Part shown: in pieces, positions 5,576 through 11,842 of the stretch
How positions within the stretch are numbered: position 1 is the stretch's first letter
Layout: each line of letters starts with the position of its first letter
Assembly (NCBI GenBank): GCA_036563895.1
Contig: DATCLN010000041.1
Span: 1-11,842 of the forward strand
Source of the DNA: ZCTH02-B3 sp036563895
GTDB lineage: Bacteria > Bacillota > Bacilli > Paenibacillales > Paenibacillaceae
Reading direction: 5' to 3'
DNA length: 11,842 bases
The notes under the pieces: generated by a model
Databases searched by the model: none
Told to the model about the DNA's origin: nothing
The model's input: the letters and a program-made list of their open reading frames with translations, nothing else
Program-made: the position numbers and the translations under genes

Positions 5576-7249
5576 ATGGGCAAAAAAGTGGTCATCGTCG
5601 GCGGCGTCGCCGGCGGCGCGACGGCGGCGGCCCGGCTCAGACGGCTGGATGAAGACGCGGAAATCGTGATTTTCGAGCGGGGGGACTACATCTCCTTCGC
5701 CAACTGCGGCCTGCCGTACTACATCGGGGAGGAAATCCGGGAGCGGAGCAAGCTGCTTCTGCAAACGCCGGAACGGATGAAGCGTCGGTTCAACATCGAC
5801 GTGCGCGTGCGCAGCGAAGTCATCCGGGTCGATCCTGCCCGCAAAACGGTCACCGTGCGGCGCCTCGGCGAGGGGGACGCCGGTTCGGCCGCCGAAGCCG
5901 AATATGAGGAGAAGTACGACGTGCTGCTGCTGTCGCCGGGCGCCCGGCCGCTCAGGCCGCCCATCCCCGGAATTGACAGCGAACGGGTGCTCACGCTGCG
6001 CAACATGGCCGACGCGGACCGCATCAAGGAGCGCGTCGACCAGGCGGGGGTGCGCTCCGCCGTCGTCGTCGGCGGCGGCTTCATCGGCGTGGAAATGGCC
6101 GAAAACCTGCGCCGGCGCGGCCTGGACGTGACGCTGGCGGAAGCCGCGCCCCACATCCTGCCGCCCTTCGACGACGATATGGTCCCTCTGGCCGAACAGG
6201 AACTTGCGGCGAACGGCGTGCGCCTCATCCTGGGGAGCGGCGTCGCTTCCTTCGCGGACACCGCGGACGGCCTCATCGTCACGCTGCAAAACGGCGAAAC
6301 CCTCGAGGCCGATCTGGCCATCCTCGCCATCGGCGTCGCGCCCGACACGGCGTTCCTGGCAGGCAGCGGCATCGCCCTCGGTCCGCGCGGGCACATCCTG
6401 GTGAACGACCGCATGCAAACGAACATCCCGGACATCTACGCCGTCGGCGACGCGGTGGAAATCACCGGCGTCGCGGGCGGCGGCAAAACCGCGGTCCCGC
6501 TCGCCGGTCCCGCCAACCAGCAGGGCCGGATCGCGGCGGACAACATTTGCGGCATCCCGTCCCGCTACAAAGGCGCCCAGGGCACGGCCATCGTGCGGGT
6601 GTTCGGCCTGACCGCCGCCTGCACCGGCTTGAATGAGCGATCCCTTATTCGCCAGAATATCCCGTATCGCGCGGTGCATTTGCATCCCGGCTCGCATGCC
6701 GGCTATTTTCCCGGCGCGCATCCCATCTCCCTCAAGCTGCTTTTCGACGACAACGGGCGCATCCTCGGCGCGCAGGCGCTGGGGCGGGACGGCGTGGACA
6801 AGCGCATCGACGTCATCGCCACGGTCATGCGCCTGGGCGGCACCGTGGATGACCTCGCCGGGCTGGAACTTGCTTACGCGCCGCCGTATTCGTCCGCGAA
6901 GGACCCGGTCAACATGGCCGGATTTCTTGCCCGGAACGTGCTGGACGGCCTGCTGCAAGTGGTGACGGTGCGGGATCTCGACGCCTTCGATCCGTCCCGC
7001 GCCGTCCTCCTCGACGTGCGCACCGCCGCGGAGCACGCCGCCGGCCATATCCCGGGCAGCCACCACATCCCGATGGACGAACTGCGGGAGCGCCTCCATG
7101 AACTGCCGCGCGACAAGGAAATCTGGGTCTACTGCCAGGTCGGCCAACGCGCGTACTACGCGGCCCGCGTGCTGGCCCAAAACGGTTTCACCGTCAGGAG
7201 CCTGTCCGGCGGCTACCGTTCCTACGCCATCGCCAAATCGAAGCCTTGA
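5576..7249 (+). CDS. cdr: CoA-disulfide reductase fused to a rhodanese domain (CoADR-RHD; persulfide reductase family)
   Basis: A 557-residue cytosolic flavoenzyme with three parts. The N-terminal FAD domain has VIVGGVAGGATAAARLRR (6-23) and the single redox cysteine in SFANCGLPYY (C44), which marks the CoADR group. The NAD(P)H domain has VVVGGGFIGVEMAENLRRRG (164-182), with an acidic E189 after the next strand that suggests NADH. The FAD-binding YAVGDA is at 289-293, followed by the dimerisation domain. From about 465 a rhodanese domain follows (LLDVRTAAEHAAGHIPG), with active-site C520 in YCQVGQR. Length and order match the Bacillus CoADR-RHD type. The family reduces CoA disulfide and CoA or small-thiol persulfides. 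The ATG follows an AGGAGG site (5561-5566). It is co-directional with the membrane rhodanese, giving two sulfurtransferase domains in one operon. Confidence 0.94.
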   Translation: MGKKVVIVGGVAGGATAAARLRRLDEDAEIVIFERGDYISFANCGLPYYIGEEIRERSKLLLQTPERMKRRFNIDVRVRSEVIRVDPARKTVTVRRLGEGDAGSAAEAEYEEKYDVLLLSPGARPLRPPIPGIDSERVLTLRNMADADRIKERVDQAGVRSAVVVGGGFIGVEMAENLRRRGLDVTLAEAAPHILPPFDDDMVPLAEQELAANGVRLILGSGVASFADTADGLIVTLQNGETLEADLAILAIGVAPDTAFLAGSGIALGPRGHILVNDRMQTNIPDIYAVGDAVEITGVAGGGKTAVPLAGPANQQGRIAADNICGIPSRYKGAQGTAIVRVFGLTAACTGLNERSLIRQNIPYRAVHLHPGSHAGYFPGAHPISLKLLFDDNGRILGAQALGRDGVDKRIDVIATVMRLGGTVDDLAGLELAYAPPYSSAKDPVNMAGFLARNVLDGLLQVVTVRDLDAFDPSRAVLLDVRTAAEHAAGHIPGSHHIPMDELRERLHELPRDKEIWVYCQVGQRAYYAARVLAQNGFTVRSLSGGYRSYAIAKSKP

Positions 7250-7355
7250 CCCGTCAACCGCCGGTCAGGCGAATTTCCAATAGGCCGCCGGCTTCCGCTT
7301 TATGCCGGGAAACGGCCGTCCGGATCGGATTTCCGGCCGACGATTGTTGAAGAAC
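7250..7355. other. intergenic spacer between convergent operons
   Basis: It follows the reductase stop and leads into the che-operon terminator. It is rich in CCGG words; CCGGC and GCCGG near 7288-7308 could form a 5-bp stem, and CGGCCG recurs near 7313 and 7334. None is followed by a T-run on the + strand, so a terminator for the reductase operon is not convincingly seen. No gene was found here. Confidence 0.4.
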
Positions 7356-7382
7356 AAAAATCCGGCCGCCAAAGGCGGCCGG
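7356..7382 (-). terminator. strong intrinsic terminator of the che operon
   Basis: On the minus strand, CCGGCCGCC-TTT-GGCGGCCGG forms a perfect 9-bp GC-rich stem with a 3-nt loop (7362-7382). It is followed by A and five Ts (7356-7360). The stop of the small ORF at 7390 lies 8 nt before the stem, which supports that ORF being the last gene of the operon. On the + strand the hairpin has no T-run behind it. Confidence 0.88.
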
Positions 7383-7389
7383 CGCAAGT

Positions 7390-7527
7390 TCAATCCGATT
7401 TTCCGTCATTATGCCGTGACCCGGTTTGCTGGGAGTCGGACAATTCCGAATATTGGAGTTCCAGATCGCGGAGGAAAGCTTCGATTTCTTCCGGCGTCAA
7501 GATCTCCTTTTCCTTTTTTTCTTCCAT
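7390..7527 (-). CDS. 45-residue small protein at the end of the che operon, with a FliM-like CheY-binding motif (hypothetical)
   Basis: A short ORF not matching any family I recognise as a full protein. The support for its reality is a GGGAGGG ribosome binding site (7536-7542) 8 nt before the ATG, the same site and spacing as cheY. Its start lies 50 nt after the cheY stop, and its stop 8 nt before the operon terminator. The product is charged, with an acidic/lysine-rich start (MEEKKEKE), a predicted helix over about residues 12-29 and a polar tail. Residues 9-19, ILTPEEIEAFL, align without gaps to ILSQAEIDALL of the E. coli FliM N-terminus, which binds phosphorylated CheY. Six of eleven positions are identical and three are conservative. 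A role in binding CheY is inference; T-P-E-E also simply caps many helices. No membrane segment or signal peptide is present. Confidence 0.68.
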   Translation of the reverse strand: MEEKKEKEILTPEEIEAFLRDLELQYSELSDSQQTGSRHNDGKSD

Positions 7528-7577
7528 TATTCAAACCCTCCCTGCGACAACACGATAGCTTCCCTGCCACGGTATGG

Positions 7578-8018
7578 TTACTGCCCCGCGACGACATGGC
7601 CGCTTCCCTGCGATGGCATGATCCGCTCCCCGCACACCTTCGCGACAGCCCGCAAAAATCGTTCCTCGTCCACGGGTTTGACCACGAAATCGTAAGCACC
7701 GGAGAGTACGGCCTGTTTCACCATCGCTTCCTGCCCCATCGCCGACGTCATCAGGATTTTCGCGTTGGGATCGATGGCCCGGATGACCCGGGTCGCCTCG
7801 ATCCCGTCCTTGTTGGGCATGGTGATGTCCATGGTGACCAGGTCCGGCTTGAGTTCGACGTATTTTTCCACCGCTTCGTTGCCGTCCGCCGCTTCGCCCA
7901 CCACCTCGTGCCCCGCCGATTCCAGAATTCTGCGAAGGACCATCCGCATGAAGGCGGCGTCGTCCACGATCATCACCCGAAGTTTCACGAAGCCCGCCCG
8001 GCTCGCATTTCCCGCCAT
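7578..8018 (-). CDS. cheY: chemotaxis response regulator CheY
   Basis: A single-domain receiver that is phosphorylated by CheA and signals to the flagellar switch. Numbering from the ATG at 8018 (146 residues), the acidic pocket is D19-D20 (MIVDDAAFMR), the phosphoacceptor is D64 (VTMDITMPNKDG), the switch Thr is T91 (LMTSAMG), and the conserved Lys is K114 (VVKPV). There is no output domain. The ATG at 8018 follows GGGAGGG (8027-8033) at 8 nt and overlaps the cheA end by 34 nt. It gives 11 extra residues compared with usual CheY proteins. A GTG at 7988, in a GTGA overlap with the cheA stop, would give the conventional N-terminus (135 residues) but has a poor ribosome binding site. Either start keeps the whole receiver. 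The C-terminal tail (GERIMPSQGSGHVVAGQ) is slightly longer than usual. Confidence 0.94.
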   Translation of the reverse strand: MAGNASRAGFVKLRVMIVDDAAFMRMVLRRILESAGHEVVGEAADGNEAVEKYVELKPDLVTMDITMPNKDGIEATRVIRAIDPNAKILMTSAMGQEAMVKQAVLSGAYDFVVKPVDEERFLRAVAKVCGERIMPSQGSGHVVAGQ

Positions 8019-10162
8019 CTGCCGATCCCTCCCACTTCCAGGATCAGGGCCACCTGGCCGTCTCCGAGGATCGTGGCCCCCGATATGCCGTTGATCTTGC
8101 CCACGTAGGATCCAAGGGACTTGACGACGATTTCCTGGTTGCCCACAAGTTCGTCGACCACCAGGGCCATGCGTTTGTCCGCGGTTCCCACCACGATGAT
8201 CGGAAGCTGCCTTTTGGTTTCCCGCATGCGGGGAATCCGGAACACATCATGCAGCCAGACGACCGGCACCACCTGTTCCCGGATCACCACCACGGCGTCT
8301 CCCTTGATCGTCTGGATCGCCTCCGGAGGGACCCGGACGATTTCCATCACGCTGCTCATCGGCACGACAAACATCCTGTCGCTCAGCCGGATCAAAAGCC
8401 CGGTGATGATCGCCAGGGTCAGCGGCAGCTTGATCGTAAAGCGGGTGCCCTCTCCCGGTCTGGAATCAATGTCGATGACACCGCTGAGTTTCTCGATATG
8501 GGCCCGCACGATGTCCATGCCGACGCCCCGGCCGGAAATGTCGGTGACCGACGAGGCGGTGGAGAACCCCGGAAGGAAAATCAGCCGCAGGGCCTCCGGA
8601 TCCGAGAGTTTCTTCAGCTCTTCTTCCGAAATCAGCCCCTTGCGGAGGGCGGAATGTTTGATTTTGTCCACGTCGATGCCGGCGCCGTCGTCTTCCACGG
8701 TGATGACCACCTGGTTTTCTTCGTGGGCGGCGGCAATCCGGAGCCGGCCTTTGGCCGGCTTTCCCTTTCGCTTCCGCTCTTCGGCCGGCTCGATGCCGTG
8801 GTCGATGGCGTTGCGGATCAAATGGATGAGCGGATCGCCGATTTCTTCGATCACCGTCCGGTCCAGTTCGGTTTCGCGCCCTTCGATGACCAGGTCGATT
8901 TCTTTGTTCAGCGATTGCGCCAGGTCGCGGACCATGCGGGGAAAACGGCTGAACAGCTGATCGATGGGGAGCATGCGGACCTTCATGACGCTTTCCTGCA
9001 GTTCCCCGATGACCCGTGCCAGGTGATCGGAAACCTGTACCAGTTCATCCACCGTTTCATCGGCCGCATAGAGGTGATGCAGCACGCTCCCGACCTGATG
9101 GATGCGGGTTTGGTCGATCACCAGCTCTCCCACCAGATTCATCAGATGTTCCAGCCGCTCCACGTCCACCCGGATCGTCCGGGCTTTCCGTTTTTCCGCG
9201 GCGGGCACCGCACCGGCCCCTCCGCCGTTCGCCGCTCCGGTCCCCTCATGGGCCGATGCGCCGGAAGCCCCGCCTGCCGCCGATCCGTCCGCCGGCGCCG
9301 CTCCGGCCGGTGCCCCGACGGCCGGTGCCGCGGCGGCGGAAACGGGAGCGCCCTCCCGTTGCCATACAGGAAAGGGCGTCACCCGGACCCCGGCCACATC
9401 CGAGATCGTCAGCAGCGTCTCCTCCACATGGAGAGCCGTGGTTTGGCAGGCCAGCAGGTAGCGCAGCTCCGACGGCCAGGATTCCTCATCAAAAACCGTC
9501 CCGTTTTCTTCCGCGTCCTCAAGTTCTTCAAGGCCGGGAGGATGCGTGAGCAGCATCTCGCCGAGGGAACGGAGCCGATGGCCGATCATCCAGGCGCGGA
9601 CCGATTTCATCGGGCAATCCGGAACCAGCCGGACCTGGATATCGTACACGCTGAAACCCTGATCTTGCGCGTTCCGGACTTTGGCCCACGTTTCCGGGTC
9701 CTCCATGCAAAGAACCGCTTCCCCGATGGCCGCCTCCTTCGGCCGCTCCGGCTGATCTTCCGAACCGAAGGCATAGTTCCGCAGCTCGTGCACAATGGCA
9801 CCGATTTCGACGAATATGCCGCTTCCCGCCATGAACTGTTCTTTCAGCGTGCGCAAGTGGTCCAGGCATTGAAACAACAGGTCGACCAGCTTTGTGGACA
9901 CCCCCAGCCGCCGGTTGCGCACCTGATCCAGCACGTGTTCCATTTCGTGCGTGAGTCGCTTCATCTCGTCAAAACCCATCACGGCCGAGGAGCCTTTCAG
10001 CGTATGCGCCGCACGGAACAGGTTCTGAACCGTTTCGTCCGACGCCCCGTCCCGCTCCAGCCGCAGGATTTCCTGTTCCATGATGTGCAGCTGGTCTTCG
10101 ACTTCTTCCAGAAAAAGTCCGGCCATCTCCGATGCAAACGAAGAATCCAAGCCGCTCCCCAC
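7985..10162 (-). CDS. cheA: chemotaxis histidine kinase CheA
   Basis: A 725-residue sensor kinase that autophosphorylates under receptor control and passes phosphate to CheY. In order: the P1 Hpt domain with phospho-His H53 (AAHTLKGSSAVMGF); a P2-like CheY-docking domain (about 170-263, starting YDIQVRLVPDCPMKSVRA); an Ala/Gly/Pro-rich linker (about 270-320); P3 dimerisation (about 327-395); the P4 ATPase with N-box HLIRNAIDHG (447-456), DDGAGID (491-497), GRGVGMD (544-550) and GTRF; and a P5 CheW-like domain (about 583-713). All kinase boxes are present. The GTG at 10162 lies 2 nt after the cheW stop, showing coupling, but its own ribosome binding site is poor. A TTG at 10150, 9 nt after GAGGTG, is an alternative that loses four residues. 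The gene overlaps cheY by 34 nt. Confidence 0.96.
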   Translation of the reverse strand: MGSGLDSSFASEMAGLFLEEVEDQLHIMEQEILRLERDGASDETVQNLFRAAHTLKGSSAVMGFDEMKRLTHEMEHVLDQVRNRRLGVSTKLVDLLFQCLDHLRTLKEQFMAGSGIFVEIGAIVHELRNYAFGSEDQPERPKEAAIGEAVLCMEDPETWAKVRNAQDQGFSVYDIQVRLVPDCPMKSVRAWMIGHRLRSLGEMLLTHPPGLEELEDAEENGTVFDEESWPSELRYLLACQTTALHVEETLLTISDVAGVRVTPFPVWQREGAPVSAAAAPAVGAPAGAAPADGSAAGGASGASAHEGTGAANGGGAGAVPAAEKRKARTIRVDVERLEHLMNLVGELVIDQTRIHQVGSVLHHLYAADETVDELVQVSDHLARVIGELQESVMKVRMLPIDQLFSRFPRMVRDLAQSLNKEIDLVIEGRETELDRTVIEEIGDPLIHLIRNAIDHGIEPAEERKRKGKPAKGRLRIAAAHEENQVVITVEDDGAGIDVDKIKHSALRKGLISEEELKKLSDPEALRLIFLPGFSTASSVTDISGRGVGMDIVRAHIEKLSGVIDIDSRPGEGTRFTIKLPLTLAIITGLLIRLSDRMFVVPMSSVMEIVRVPPEAIQTIKGDAVVVIREQVVPVVWLHDVFRIPRMRETKRQLPIIVVGTADKRMALVVDELVGNQEIVVKSLGSYVGKINGISGATILGDGQVALILEVGGIGRWREMRAGRAS

Positions 10163-10164
10163 CT

Positions 10165-10590
10165 CTATTCGCTCAGAATCTGATCCAGCTTGAGGATGCT
10201 GACCAGGCCGTCATCGGTGGTTCCGATGCCGGAAAAATAGGATCCGTGCACGCTGCCGACCCGTTCCGGCGGGGGCTGGATGTCGGAAAACGTGACCACC
10301 CGGTTCACCCGGTCGACCACGATCCCCACCATTTCATCCGCGTGGTTGACCACCACGATGCGGGTGGATTTCGTATACGGTTCTTCCGGCAACCCGAACC
10401 GGTGCCTGAGGCTGACGATCGGCACGATTTTCCCCCGCAGGTTGATGACGCCCTTCACATGGGGCTTGCTGTTTGGAATCTCGGTTACGGGCTGCATCTT
10501 GATGATTTCATGGATGTCGTAAATTTTCAGCGCGTATCTTTCTTTTCCGATGACAACCTCGACGTACTGTTCCCGCCCCAGCGATGCCAT
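10165..10590 (-). CDS. cheW: chemotaxis coupling protein CheW
   Basis: A 141-residue adaptor that links CheA to chemoreceptors in the signalling array. It is a single CheW/SH3-like domain with YVEVVIGKERYALKIYDIHEI near the start, the signature GVINLRGKIVPIVSLRHRFGL (residues 47-67) and GIVVDRVNRVV later. The frame is open upstream to 10683, but that extension is low-complexity and contains hairpin-forming DNA. The ATG at 10590 gives the normal N-terminus and follows AAGGTGAT (10594-10601). It is followed 2 nt later by the cheA GTG and preceded by the chemoreceptor gene, so receptor, adaptor and kinase come from one operon and probably form one array. Confidence 0.95.
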   Translation of the reverse strand: MASLGREQYVEVVIGKERYALKIYDIHEIIKMQPVTEIPNSKPHVKGVINLRGKIVPIVSLRHRFGLPEEPYTKSTRIVVVNHADEMVGIVVDRVNRVVTFSDIQPPPERVGSVHGSYFSGIGTTDDGLVSILKLDQILSE

Positions 10591-10624
10591 GCAATCACCT
10601 TCTTTTCCGAGCTGCGGGCCGCCC

Positions 10625-10642
10625 CGGATCCGGCCCGATCCG
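10625..10642 (-). other. inverted repeat between the chemoreceptor gene and cheW
   Basis: CGGATC (10625-10630) and GATCCG (10637-10642) form a 6-bp stem around a 6-nt loop. It lies about 35 nt before the cheW start, and no T-run follows. It may be a transcript structure or chance in GC-rich DNA. Confidence 0.3.
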
Positions 10643-10667
10643 TGAACCACCGCCTTCTTTTTCGGGC

Positions 10668-10694
10668 CGGGGGCTGCCTTCAAGACAGCCCCCG
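10668..10694 (-). other. GC-rich hairpin after the chemoreceptor stop, without a T-run
   Basis: CGGGGGCTG (10668-10676) and CAGCCCCCG (10686-10694) form a perfect 9-bp stem, with a few further pairs possible inside. It starts 22 nt after the chemoreceptor stop at 10717. Neither strand has a T-run directly after it, so it is not a standard intrinsic terminator. It could partially attenuate or protect a receptor mRNA end. Confidence 0.5.
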
Positions 10695-10716
10695 ATTCCC
10701 GAACGGGGCCAAGCGG

Positions 10717-11842
10717 TCAAATTTTGAAGACGGCAAGCCCGTTGTTCATTTCCTCGGCCAACTTGGCCAGCGAATGGACCGTGGCCGCGGTTTCCTCGGT
10801 GCTGGCCGCCGCTTCCTGCGTTGCGGCGGAGATGCTTTCGACCGAAAGCATGACCTCGGAAGACTGGGCGGCCTGCTCTTCGCTCGCGGCGGCGATTTCC
10901 GCCACCCTTTGCGCCGATTCGTTGACCATCGCGATAATTTTTTCAAACGCTTCTCCGGTTTTTTGCGACAACGCGACGCCTTCGCTCACCGCTTTCACGC
11001 TTTGCCGGGTGTTCTCCTGCATTCCTTTGATGATGGACGTGATCTGCTTGGTCGCTTCGCTGCTGCGTTCGGCCAGCTTGCGCACTTCGTCCGCCACCAC
11101 CGCGAACCCGCGGCCCTGGTCCCCGGCCCGCGCCGCTTCGATCGCCGCGTTCAGGGCAAGCAGATTGGTCTGCTCGGCGATGTCGTCGATGACTTCGATA
11201 ATCTCGCCGATTTTGTTCGAATCTTCCTCCAGGTGGGCCATCTTTTCGTTGATTTGGTTCATGCCCTCGATGGAAGAGCGGACCACTTCTCCCCCTTCCT
11301 GCGCGATGGCCATCGTCCGGTTGGCCAGTTCCGAAGCCTGTTCCGCGCTGCGCGCCACCGAATGGATGGCGGCGGACAGTTCCTTGAACAGCTCGTTGAT
11401 GGTTTGGGCGGCGTTCGCCTGGCTGGTGCTGCTTTTGGCGATTTCCTCGGTGCTGGCCGAGATTTGCTGCGAGGCCGCCGCAACTTGTTCCGACGCGGTC
11501 GCCACCTGGTTGATGAAGGACCGCAAATTGGCGGTCATGCTGCGGAAATGTTTCGCAAGCTCTCCGATTTCGTCCCGGCTTTTGATGCTAAAGTCGTAAT
11601 CCCTCAAATCGCCGCCGGCCACCCGCTTGATGTGCTCCACGATCTGCAGGATCGGTTTGGCGATCGAGCGGCTGATGAGCAGGGAGAACGCCGCCACGAT
11701 CAAGGCCGTGACCGCTATGACGAAGATCATGTTTCGTTGCATCGCTTCGGCTCCCGCCACGATGTGATCCATGGGAATCAGCTGATAGAACCCGAGTCCC
11801 GCGATCTTGATCGGAGCGTAGGCGATCAGCGTCTCTTCGCTG
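10717..11842 (-). CDS. methyl-accepting chemotaxis protein, N-terminus cut by window edge
   Basis: The reading frame is open to the right edge, so the Met at 11772 is internal and the extracellular sensor domain lies mostly outside. The 23 visible residues before it (including ETLIAYAPIKIAGLGFY) resemble the end of a Cache-type sensor. Counting from that Met, a membrane helix is at about 15-34, a HAMP domain at about 35-88, and then the long cytoplasmic coiled-coil hairpin. Its CheA/CheW-binding tip is at about 197-235 (EQTNLLALNAAIEAARAG, then GRGFAVVADEVRKLAERS). The end, AEEMNNGLAVFKI, lacks a CheR-tethering NWETF-like pentapeptide. Glu/Gln-rich helix stretches could hold methylation sites. 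It is the first visible gene of the operon with cheW, cheA and cheY. The ligand is unknown. Confidence 0.94.
   Translation of the reverse strand, partial: SEETLIAYAPIKIAGLGFYQLIPMDHIVAGAEAMQRNMIFVIAVTALIVAAFSLLISRSIAKPILQIVEHIKRVAGGDLRDYDFSIKSRDEIGELAKHFRSMTANLRSFINQVATASEQVAAASQQISASTEEIAKSSTSQANAAQTINELFKELSAAIHSVARSAEQASELANRTMAIAQEGGEVVRSSIEGMNQINEKMAHLEEDSNKIGEIIEVIDDIAEQTNLLALNAAIEAARAGDQGRGFAVVADEVRKLAERSSEATKQITSIIKGMQENTRQSVKAVSEGVALSQKTGEAFEKIIAMVNESAQRVAEIAAASEEQAAQSSEVMLSVESISAATQEAAASTEETAATVHSLAKLAEEMNNGLAVFKI

Noticed and set aside
5480..7180. A 566-codon open frame on the - strand opposite the CoA-disulfide reductase.
   Set aside because: It is antisense to a complete flavoenzyme, and its composition (His/Arg/Gly/Ala-rich) is that of a shadow frame.
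7362..7382. The che-operon hairpin as a terminator for the rightward reductase operon too.
   Set aside because: On the + strand it is followed by CGCAAGTTC, not a T-run, so a two-way function is not supported by sequence.
7302..8108. A 268-codon + strand frame across the che terminator, the small ORF and cheY.
   Set aside because: It reads through the terminator hairpin and cheY in antisense, and its product resembles no known protein.
8996..9360. The GC-rich repetitive stretch in cheA (Ala/Gly/Pro linker) as an inserted element or repeat array.
   Set aside because: It stays in frame, has no terminal repeats, and sits where CheA proteins normally have a flexible linker between P2 and P3.
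8249..10183. A 644-codon open frame on the + strand opposite cheA.
   Set aside because: It runs antisense to an intact CheA with all kinase boxes, has no domain and no good ribosome binding site, and is a GC-bias shadow.
10591..10683. A 31-residue N-terminal extension of CheW.
   Set aside because: The extension is low-complexity and overlaps hairpin-forming DNA; the ATG at 10590 has a strong site and the normal CheW N-terminus.

Overview
The window is GC-rich DNA from what looks like a high-GC, possibly thermophilic, member of the Bacillales. The reasons are the CsoR-CopZ-CopA copper set, a CoA-disulfide reductase fused to rhodanese, strong AAGGAGGTGAT-type ribosome binding sites, and Firmicute-style CheA/CheW/CheY and chemoreceptor sequences. 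The genus cannot be fixed from sequence alone.

Left region, 1-1988, + strand. The last 52 codons of a probable TRAP-type large permease are followed closely by a short-chain dehydrogenase and an Ldh2/AllD-family dehydrogenase. This looks like the end of a catabolic operon that imports a small organic acid and oxidises its hydroxyl group. The substrate cannot be told.

Middle region, 2082-7249. A copper-efflux set reads leftward (csoR, copZ, copA) from a control region shared with a rightward pair: a membrane-anchored rhodanese and a CoA-disulfide/persulfide reductase carrying its own rhodanese domain. CsoR is the Cu(I) sensor, CopZ the chaperone and CopA the Cu(I) pump. Three CsoR-type operator palindromes are visible: over the csoR promoter, in the copZ-copA gap behind a terminator-like hairpin, and over the -10 element of the rhodanese gene. 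This suggests that copper efflux and persulfide handling are controlled together.

Right region, 7356-11842, - strand. A chemosensory operon runs in the order chemoreceptor (cut by the window edge), cheW, cheA, cheY, then a 45-codon ORF that ends 8 nt before a strong intrinsic terminator. The product of this small ORF carries a segment that aligns without gaps to the CheY-binding N-terminal peptide of the flagellar switch protein FliM. A microprotein that binds phosphorylated CheY is therefore a testable idea and the most interesting item here. No cheR, cheB, cheC or cheD lies in the window.

Several starts were set inside longer open frames using ribosome binding sites, promoters or operators: the Ldh2-family gene, copA, copZ, csoR and cheW. 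No RNA genes, insertion sequences, CRISPR arrays or phage genes were seen.
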